The notes under the pieces were generated by a model that saw only the letters and a program-made list of their open reading frames with translations, did no database searches and was not told the origin of the DNA. DNA of 16,349 nt, taken from an uncultured Ruminococcus sp. Its GTDB lineage: Bacteria > Bacillota > Clostridia > Oscillospirales > Ruminococcaceae. Shown piece after piece: positions 7,757 to 12,106 of this stretch (position 1 is its first letter; the number at the start of each line of letters is the position of its first letter). The DNA is taken from assembly GCA_900556055.1 (NCBI GenBank), contig USNJ01000023.1, positions 1-16,349 on the forward strand, read 5' to 3'. The translations under genes and the position numbers were made by a program.

Positions 7757-8749
7757 TTGAGCGAAAATGTCAGAAACAGCAACAACAGACTGAAGATACT
7801 ATACCTATATAAAATACTTCTCGAGAAGACGGACGAGAACCACTGCATCTCGATGAACGATATCATCAGGGAGCTGGAGCTTTGCGGCATATCTGCGGGA
7901 AGAAAGGCACTTTATGAGGATATAGAGGCTCTGAGGGCTTACGGTCTGGATGTGGTGGCTGTCAAGGGAAACAGTGCGGGGTACTATGTCGCAAGCCGTG
8001 AATTTGAGCTTCCCGAACTGAAGCTCCTTGCAGATGCTGTTTGTTCGTCGAAGTTTCTGACTGTAAAGAAATCGGAGGATCTTCTGAAAAAGCTGAGCAG
8101 CCTGACCAGTGTGCATGAAGCCAAGCAGATCCGCCGTCAGGTGTATGTCGCTGACAGGGTAAAGTCGATGAACGAGGTCATTTACATAAGCGTAGATGCC
8201 ATTCACCGTGCCATTGCCGAGAAAAAACAGATATCCTTCAGGTATTTCGATTACGATATCACAAAAAAGAAAAAGTACCGTGACGGGCTGAGGGTTTGCT
8301 CGCCGTATGCTATGACATGGGACCATGAGCGGTATTATCTTGTCGCATATTACGAGAGATATCCCGAAAATTTCACGAATTTCCGTGTTGACAGAATGGA
8401 GAATGTGACCGTTGTGGACGAGCCTGCCCGCCTGCCTGACGGGGATTTCAGCATTGAGGAGTATATGAATTCGACCTTTTCAATGTTCAGCGGCGAAGTG
8501 CGTGACGTTACCATGCGCTTCGACAATTCACTCGTGAACGCCGTCATTGACAGGTTCGGAAGCGGCGCAGGAATATTCCCCGACGGCGAGGACAGGTTCA
8601 TCGTCCGTGCAAAGGTGAGAGCGGAAGCACCGTTTTATGCGTGGGTGTTCCAGTTCGGCGCAAAGGCGGAAATACTGTCGCCCGACGATGTGCGTGAAAA
8701 ATACATGTCGCAGCTGACGGACATTCTGGACAGCATTTACGGCGGATAA
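7757..8749 (+). CDS. WYL-domain transcriptional regulator (HTH-WYL-WCX)
   Basis: The 330-residue protein has the DeoR-like HTH plus WYL architecture. Residues about 8-75 form the winged helix (RLKILYLYKILLEK, then RKALYEDIEALRAYGLDV). Residues about 145-220 form the WYL domain: ISFRYFDYD, CSPYAMTWDHERYYLVAYYE, FTNFRVDRME. The C-terminal part (about 245-328) is the WCX extension with MRFDNSLVNAVIDRFG. WYL domains bind nucleic-acid or nucleotide-like ligands, and such proteins often regulate defence or DNA-repair genes; the target here is unknown. The start is TTG 7757, supported by AGGGGG 8 nt upstream. Downstream, a 6-bp hairpin AGCCGA/TCGGCT sits at 8796-8811 and the shared terminator at 8894-8934. 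Confidence 0.92.
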   Translation: MSENVRNSNNRLKILYLYKILLEKTDENHCISMNDIIRELELCGISAGRKALYEDIEALRAYGLDVVAVKGNSAGYYVASREFELPELKLLADAVCSSKFLTVKKSEDLLKKLSSLTSVHEAKQIRRQVYVADRVKSMNEVIYISVDAIHRAIAEKKQISFRYFDYDITKKKKYRDGLRVCSPYAMTWDHERYYLVAYYERYPENFTNFRVDRMENVTVVDEPARLPDGDFSIEEYMNSTFSMFSGEVRDVTMRFDNSLVNAVIDRFGSGAGIFPDGEDRFIVRAKVRAEAPFYAWVFQFGAKAEILSPDDVREKYMSQLTDILDSIYGG

Positions 8750-8893
8750 TATTTCGGATAATTTTACTTTTGCGGAGGGATAAAACCGTCTGCGAAGCCG
8801 AAGGCTCGGCTGCTGCCGTAAAAAAGTCCGTCTGTGAGCATAGTCTGCCCCCGAAAGAGTGTGTGCGTCACGGCGATATCATGCCCCGGGCGC

Positions 8894-8934
8894 AAAAAAA
8901 ACATCGCAGCCTTGGCTTGCTGCGATGCTTTTTA
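8894..8934. terminator. Bidirectional intrinsic terminator
   Basis: CATCGCAGC (8902-8910) pairs with GCTGCGATG (8919-8927). On the minus strand eight T follow, ending the cdd transcript right behind its stop. On the plus strand CTTTTTATTT follows, which can end the WYL unit. Confidence 0.9.
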
Positions 8935-8935
8935 T

Positions 8936-9331
8936 TTATTTTATCCACCATTCAGGCGTAAGCTCGCCGAGAGTGACGATGCGCCCTGTATTGAAATTTG
9001 TCATTATCTCGATGTCCTTGTACTTTCCGGGCATCAGCTGCACCATAAGCTCACGGCACGCACCGCAGGGAGCGCCGCACGATCCGTCAGGGAGAAGGGC
9101 GAGCACTTTGGAAATTTCCTGTTAGCCGTTTGTTATCATGTTGAATATCGCATTTCTTTCCGCACATATTCCGAGAGTCGAGCAGGTGTCGATACACACG
9201 CCTGTGTATATCCTGCCTGAACCTGAAAGCACGGCAGCCGCCACTTCGCCGCAGGTGACATAATCGGAGATCTTCCGTGCATTTTTGACCGCTTTTGCAG
9301 CCGAATACATTTCATTCCAGATAGGATCCAT
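8936..9331 (-). pseudogene. Cytidine deaminase interrupted by one in-frame TAA
   Basis: Cytidine deaminases convert cytidine and deoxycytidine to uridine forms in pyrimidine salvage. The frame from ATG 9331 (GGAGG 7 nt upstream) to TAA 8936-8938 is 132 codons, a normal length. Both zinc motifs are present: C56-A-E58 in GICAERNAI and P-C89-G-A-C92 in CGAPCGACREL. However, codon 70 is TAA (9124-9122), directly after MITNG, where relatives usually continue without a break. One base change (for example GAA to TAA) would explain it. There is no frameshift and the second half is fully conserved, including a terminal PEWW motif, so the lesion is recent or a sequence error. As written, the product lacks two of three zinc ligands and should be inactive. 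It lies behind a structured RNA and its terminator, and has its own SD. Confidence 0.85.
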
Positions 9332-9349
9332 GATCTTTCCTCCATATAC

Positions 9350-9379
9350 AAAAAGGCTGCCGTAAAAATACAGTAGCCT
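9350..9379 (-). terminator. Intrinsic terminator just upstream of the cdd ribosome-binding site
   Basis: AGGCTACTGTA pairs with TACGGCAGCCT (one mismatch, one G-T), followed by TTTTTG on the minus strand. It ends 7 nt before the GGAGG of cdd, an attenuator-like position. Confidence 0.8.
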
Positions 9380-9564
9380 GTCATCTTCAAAATACTCCGC
9401 CTTGCCGCCATACGGCGAATAAAACCCGCACTCAGGCAGGTGGGCAATAGCCCGCTGCATTCATGATCCCTTCGTCCCGAAGCCGAGGAACGCAAATGCA
9501 TTCTTTCAGTCGGCAGCGGGGAGGTCTTCAATCCCGAAGCGGAGACTAAATCCCTTAAAAATTG
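9350..9564 (-). ncRNA. Structured RNA of about 215 nt, unclassified; possible cdd leader
   Basis: A near-consensus promoter (9571-9598) and an intrinsic terminator (9350-9379) bound this stretch, which lacks a credible ORF. Visible helices include a closing pair CTCCGCTT/AGGCGGAG, a central CCCGCT/AGCGGG continued by GCATTT/GAATGC, and small hairpins GGGC-TATT-GCCC, CCTGC/GCGGG and CGCC-GTAT-GGCG. The GGG of the central helix is shared with the GGGC hairpin, so these two pairings exclude each other. It could be a free regulatory RNA (6S or raiA-type by size) or a cis leader controlling cytidine deaminase through the terminator. SRP RNA, tmRNA and RNase P signatures are absent. The class is not recognised. 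Confidence 0.6.
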
Positions 9565-9570
9565 TGTTGG

Positions 9571-9598
9571 ATTATAAAAACCGTACTTCTTCGGTCAA
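9571..9598 (-). promoter_or_regulatory. Sigma-A promoter of the 215-nt RNA
   Basis: The minus strand reads TTGACC, 16 nt, TATAAT. The predicted transcript start is near 9564. Confidence 0.8.
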
Positions 9599-9718
9599 GG
9601 CAGAATTTATTTTCTGAGATTATTATAGCACACGCAGGGTCAGATATCAATAGCAGATATTTGAAAATTCCCTGTGTATTTTTGGTGAAAACACATATTG
9701 ATTTTTTCGGAAGAGTGC

Positions 9719-10033
9719 TTACTCGTCGTCCCCGTCAAAATCCTCCATGTATCTTTCCATGAAAATATTGCCGATGCGGTTGTATTCCTCTTCGCTGTCG
9801 ATAGTGGACATGATATCTTCGCCGTTCTCGTCCTTTTCAAGTCTCAGCACAACAAGCTCAGCATCAGCTTCGAGCATCTGATCGGGATCCTCGATATAAG
9901 GAACAAGTGCATAATATACTACGCCGTTTTCCTCGTATTGGTCAATAAATTCAAACTGCTGCTCTTTTCCGTCCTCATCGACAAGAGTGTACAGATCGGG
10001 TTCGTAGTTTTCTTCATCATTCAGAAATGCCAT
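9719..10033 (-). CDS. DUF1292 family protein (YrzB-like)
   Basis: A 104-residue, very acidic cytoplasmic protein. It begins MAFLNDEENYEPDLYTLVDE and shows the DUF1292 pattern: a TLVDEDGKEQQFEFIDQYEE strand pair, then VVYYALVPY, then ELVVLRLEKDENGED, ending in a glutamate-rich tail with DSEEEYNRIGNIF. In many Firmicutes the family sits near yrrK/ruvX-type genes, and its role is unknown. The start is ATG 10033, with GGAG 7 nt upstream; the longer frame from 10054 has no ribosome-binding site. It has its own strong promoter and appears monocistronic here. Confidence 0.88.
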   Translation of the reverse strand: MAFLNDEENYEPDLYTLVDEDGKEQQFEFIDQYEENGVVYYALVPYIEDPDQMLEADAELVVLRLEKDENGEDIMSTIDSEEEYNRIGNIFMERYMEDFDGDDE

Positions 10034-10108
10034 ATTGCCGCTCCTCTCACACATTAAAATTTCCGCATAACTGCGCAGACATGACCGCCGTGCGCACTCA
10101 ACATTTTT

Positions 10109-10137
10109 ATTTTACTATATTTTTAACAGAATGTCAA
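10109..10137 (-). promoter_or_regulatory. Sigma-A promoter of the DUF1292 gene
   Basis: The minus strand reads a perfect TTGACA, 17 nt, TAAAAT. The ATG lies about 75 nt downstream. Confidence 0.88.
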
Positions 10138-10196
10138 GTATGTATCCGTAAAAATAATATTACACAAAAATTATATTATTTTTTTTGAAAAACCTA

Positions 10197-10225
10197 TTGA
10201 CATTTACCTAAAGGTGTGGTATATT
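10197..10225 (+). promoter_or_regulatory. Sigma-A promoter of the 1.8-kb repeat transcript, palindrome in spacer
   Basis: A perfect TTGACA (10197-10202), 17 nt, TATATT (10220-10225). The spacer holds the palindrome ACCTAAAGGT (10206-10215), placed where a bound repressor, or a MerR-like twisting activator, would act. No regulator gene is adjacent. Confidence 0.85.
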
Positions 10226-10243
10226 ATACTCAAGGAAAAGGAA

Positions 10244-10300
10244 ATGACCCGAAAGAATAAAATCAAAGGCTTACAGCAAATGCCGATGGAGTTCCGATAA
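10244..10300 (+). CDS. Micro-ORF, 18 codons
   Basis: The first possible ORF of the transcript, about 14 nt after the predicted start site, with an AAGGAAAAGGA-rich SD region. It encodes MTRKNKIKGLQQMPMEFR, basic and ending PMEFR. The tail recalls the PMER and PMES ends of ORFs further along the array. It could equally be a leader peptide. Coding status unproven. Confidence 0.35.
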   Translation: MTRKNKIKGLQQMPMEFR

Positions 10301-10493
10301 AAGAATTGATCGGAATTATCCCGAGCGGGTTCGGGATCGGGCAGCTGAAGTCAGAGATCATCGGGGTTTTCATTCCGACGGTTCGGAGCTCAGTTGAACG
10401 GCGGTCGCCGCACGGTGAACAGCATCGCAGCTTATCGGCAGATGTCAGCCGCAGTTATTCCGAAAAAATTACCGGAGAAAGGGAGCGGGTCCG

Positions 10494-10565
10494 ATGGAGT
10501 TAAATGAAGAGTCACAGCAGAATAAGGTCAGCGGCTTCGGCGGCTCGTGTGTAACTTTTTTCTGA
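10494..10565 (+). CDS. Micro-ORF, 23 codons, started by the first motif copy
   Basis: GGGAGCGGGTCCG supplies the SD 8 nt before ATG 10494. The peptide starts MELNEESQQNKVSG and ends FGGSCVTFF, an acidic-polar first half with a Gly-Gly, one Cys and an aromatic end. This recalls small peptide precursors with a GG processing site, but no modification or export gene is nearby, so that is speculation. Confidence 0.45.
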   Translation: MELNEESQQNKVSGFGGSCVTFF

Positions 10566-10740
10566 GTATGAACAGGGAGCTTGGATAGCTTTATAAGCAG
10601 CGTTTTTGAACGCCCCTCCCATAATAATGAATGAGTTTCATTTGAGTTAAAAGTTAATATATCGAGTATATCCTATCGATGCAAACGACGGAATGTCTCC
10701 CGTCAGATGCCATAGCTTACAGGACACCGAAGTCCTCCTA

Positions 10741-10784
10741 ATGTAAAGCAGCAGTACCCTCTGATGTCTGTAACGACTTTACAT
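10741..10784 (+). other. Long-range hairpin in the repeat transcript
   Basis: ATGTAAAG (10741-10748) pairs perfectly with CTTTACAT (10777-10784) around a 28-nt loop. It is flanked upstream by hairpins GGAC/GTCC and GACGG/CCGTC, suggesting a folded domain at 10680-10790. Confidence 0.5.
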
Positions 10785-10852
10785 AAAAAGCTGCATGATT
10801 TGATAAGAAAGGTGAATACAATAAGATCAATACTTTGGAAGGTGTGATCGTT

Positions 10853-10888
10853 ATGAAAGGTATTCATTGCAGGTTATTAAAATTCTAG
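10853..10888 (+). CDS. Micro-ORF MKGIHCRLLKF
   Basis: Eleven codons with a GGAAGGTGTGATC region, a good SD match, upstream of ATG. The stop lies 7 nt before the motif copy at 10896. It shares the pattern MK...F-stop with the two MKRTFILEF ORFs. Confidence 0.45.
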   Translation: MKGIHCRLLKF

Positions 10889-11010
10889 CAGGTGAGGAGT
10901 GAGTCCGCCCGAAAGGTAAGCATCGACAGGAATTTTTTATATCCTGTCATAGGAAAAAATTGAATAATCACCGCTTTGATGGCAAAGAGCCGGAAAGGAA
11001 TGTGGTGTCA

Positions 11011-11052
11011 ATGTTAAACACGAGACCAAGGTTCCATAATCTTAATCTTTGA
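11011..11052 (+). CDS. Micro-ORF MLNTRPRFHNLNL
   Basis: Thirteen codons after a purine-rich GGAAAGGAATGTGGTG leader. The stop is 13 nt before the motif copy at 11066. Confidence 0.35.
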   Translation: MLNTRPRFHNLNL

Positions 11053-11143
11053 TAATTAAATTTAAGGGGTGAGTCCGACAGGCCAGGTAAGGCAGCAGTA
11101 ATGCTGATTTAAAACTAACTCTTATTTATAAGAAGTGATTAAT

Positions 11144-11173
11144 ATGAAAAGGACATTTATTCTTGAATTTTAA
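11144..11173 (+). CDS. Micro-ORF MKRTFILEF, copy 1
   Basis: Nine codons ending TAA, with AAGAAGTGATT as SD. It is one of two copies with identical protein sequence. The stop is 7 nt before the motif at 11181. A second frame, ATG at 11178 reading MGVSPTGQVRLR, begins 4 nt after the stop and runs through the motif. Confidence 0.55.
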   Translation: MKRTFILEF

Positions 11174-11321
11174 TCGAATGGGAGTGAGTCCAACAGGACA
11201 GGTAAGACTGCGGTAAGCAGGTTTCGGAAAACTATAAAATCTTTGGAGTGATTCCGACATGCCAGGTAAGGCGGCAGGAATGCCGATAACCAAACTACTC
11301 TTATTATAAGAAGTGATTAAT

Positions 11322-11351
11322 ATGAAAAGGACATTTATTCTTGAGTTTTGA
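11322..11351 (+). CDS. Micro-ORF MKRTFILEF, copy 2
   Basis: Identical peptide to copy 1, with GAG for GAA at codon 8 and TGA in place of TAA. The same SD and the same 7-nt gap to the next motif (11359) are kept. The frame MGVSPTGYVRLH follows in the same position as in copy 1. Confidence 0.55.
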   Translation: MKRTFILEF

Positions 11352-11446
11352 TCGAATGGGAGTGAGTCCAACAGGCTATGTAAGACTGCATTAGCAGGTT
11401 TCGGAAAAACAATATATCTTTAGGAGTGAGTCCGATGGCACGGTAA

Positions 11447-11500
11447 ATGTCATCTTCATTAAAATTTTCAGATATGGAGATAAGTCCGATGGAAAGATAA
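11447..11500 (+). CDS. Micro-ORF MSSSLKFSDMEISPMER
   Basis: Its ATG directly follows the TAA of the motif-started ORF MAR (11435-11446), an arrangement suited to coupled translation. It reads in frame through the motif copy at 11476 and ends with the EISPMER tail. The frame through the next copy (11546) ends EISPMAH, and that through 11602 ends ELIPMES. Confidence 0.4.
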   Translation: MSSSLKFSDMEISPMER

Positions 11501-11721
11501 GTCGGTTACCGTATATTTGCGGATCAAACACAAAATTCAATGTCAGGAGATAAGTCCGATGGCACATTAAATATCCAACTTGATTTAAAAATCTTTGAAT
11601 GGGAGCTAATTCCGATGGAAAGTTAAGCCTTTAACCTTAACCAAATATATTTCATGGAGTGAGTCCGATGGCTTAAACGCTCAGGCCTTTACAATAAATT
11701 CCGATGAAAGGTTGATATCTT

Positions 11722-11757
11722 ATGTGGAATATCAGATCCGAAGGGTTGGAATATTAA
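11722..11757 (+). CDS. Micro-ORF MWNIRSEGLEY
   Basis: Eleven codons; AAAGG 10 nt upstream lies in the preceding three-codon ORF MKG. The stop is 6 nt before the motif copy at 11764. Confidence 0.4.
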   Translation: MWNIRSEGLEY

Positions 11758-11825
11758 CGAAAAGGAGCGAGTCCAATGGCATTTTAACGCTGTTGACGGT
11801 ATGATTTTTAAATAAGGCGGCTGAT

Positions 11826-11861
11826 ATGATATGTTTTTATATCATCGTAACTTTATTTTGA
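11826..11861 (+). CDS. Micro-ORF MICFYIIVTLF
   Basis: Eleven strongly hydrophobic codons, with AAGGCGG as SD. The stop is 5 nt before the motif copy at 11867. Alone among these peptides it could insert in a membrane. Confidence 0.45.
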   Translation: MICFYIIVTLF

Positions 11862-11926
11862 ATTGAGGAGTGAGTCCAATGGCTTGATCTGCGCCATTGA
11901 TAAATAACGAAAAAGAAGTGGTGTTT

Positions 11927-11959
11927 ATGAAATTCTTAACGAGGAAAATGAGAATCTAG
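11927..11959 (+). CDS. Micro-ORF MKFLTRKMRI
   Basis: Ten codons, basic, with AAGAAGTGGTG upstream. The stop is 6 nt before the last motif copy at 11966. Confidence 0.4.
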   Translation: MKFLTRKMRI

Positions 11960-12021
11960 AAGTTGGGAGTGAGTCCGCCACATAATTTATAGACTGTAAA
12001 GTCGTTTTAAAACGTTTTTCG

Positions 12022-12050
12022 AGAGCCGATTTTATCGGCTCTTTTCTTTT
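12022..12050 (+). terminator. Intrinsic terminator of the repeat transcript
   Basis: AGAGCCGAT pairs perfectly with ATCGGCTCT around TTT, followed by TTTTCTTTT. A 12-bp palindrome CGTTTTAAAACG lies just upstream at 12003-12014. Confidence 0.93.
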
Positions 12051-12065
12051 GCATATTGAAATAAA

Positions 12066-12103
12066 ACAGGACAGGAAGCATAATTTCCTGCCCTGTTTTT
12101 TTA
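12066..12103. terminator. Intrinsic terminator downstream of nadE
   Basis: ACAGG-A-CAGGAA pairs with TTCCTG-C-CCTGT, an 11-bp stem with one mismatch. It starts a few nt past the nadE stop on the minus strand (TTTTATTT follows) and also has seven T on the plus strand, so it backs up the 12022 terminator. Confidence 0.85.
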
Positions 12104-12106
12104 TTT

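Larger units (their letters stand above)
11066..11433 (+). repeat. Diverged tandem duplication, about 178 nt per unit
   Basis: The segment from the motif at 11066 through the motif at 11181 recurs from 11246 through 11359 and onward. Matching landmarks are 178 nt apart (ATGs 11144 and 11322; motif copies 11181 and 11359), with a few indels outside the short ORF. Each unit contains a GACAGG/GACATG-type motif, MKRTFILEF, and an AACAGG-type motif. Confidence 0.8.
10482..11976 (+). repeat. 15 degenerate copies of the motif GGAGTGAGTCCGATGG
   Basis: Copies begin at 10482, 10896, 11066, 11181, 11246, 11359, 11423, 11476, 11546, 11602, 11656, about 11697 (decayed, lacks GGAG), 11764, 11867 and 11966. 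The core GGAG-TGAGTCC is followed by GATGG, AATGG, GACAGG or AACAGG, and about 8-9 nt later usually by a GTAAG-like tail. Copies at 11066-11359 are followed by small hairpins, for example CAGCA-GTAA-TGCTG and CGGCA-GGAA-TGCCG. Spacing is irregular (40-410 nt) and spacers are unique, so this is not a CRISPR array. In nine copies the motif supplies an SD and an ATG about 8 nt apart; eight of these ORFs end after 2-4 codons or read as tails of a longer frame. Confidence 0.8.
10233..12050 (+). ncRNA. Predicted 1.8-kb transcript with a 15-copy repeat motif and micro-ORFs
   Basis: One promoter (10197-10225) and one strong terminator (12022-12050) bound about 1.8 kb without a conventional gene on either strand. 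The first 550 nt are GC-richer and hairpin-dense: CCGAT/ATCGG, CCCGA/TCGGG, TCGG/CCGA, GACGG/CCGTC, GGAC/GTCC, and an 8-bp stem ATGTAAAG/CTTTACAT at 10741-10784. The remaining part is AT-rich and carries 15 copies of the motif described separately, with short SD-preceded ORFs between them. I recognise no Rfam-type class; ROOL, GOLLD, OLE and T-box signatures were not seen. It may be a structured RNA, a polycistronic micropeptide mRNA, or both. Confidence 0.65.

Noticed and set aside
8770..8961. 63-codon plus-strand frame after the WYL gene
   Set aside because: It runs through the bidirectional terminator and into cdd antisense, with a TTG start and no fitting SD.
9136..9531. 131-codon minus-strand frame over the structured RNA and cdd
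   Set aside because: It crosses the RNA's terminator and reads cdd in the wrong frame.
9350..9564. 6S, SRP, tmRNA or RNase P RNA
   Set aside because: No single long hairpin, no SRP loop motif, no tRNA-like end and no RNase P core were seen. I cannot exclude a diverged 6S without a covariance search.
10306..10503. 65-codon TTG-started frame with the sequence IGIIPSGFGIG
   Set aside because: It has no ribosome-binding site, lies over strong RNA hairpins, and its end overlaps the better supported ATG at 10494.
10244..10565. T-box leader
   Set aside because: The conserved T-box sequence (AGGGTGG...ACCGCG) is absent and no synthetase or amino-acid gene follows.
11126..11371. 81-codon minus-strand frame across the duplication
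   Set aside because: It exists only because the plus-strand motif and ORF are duplicated; it opposes the promoter and terminator and has no SD.
10482..11976. CRISPR array
   Set aside because: Motif copies are short and degenerate, spacing ranges from about 40 to 410 nt, and no cas gene is present.
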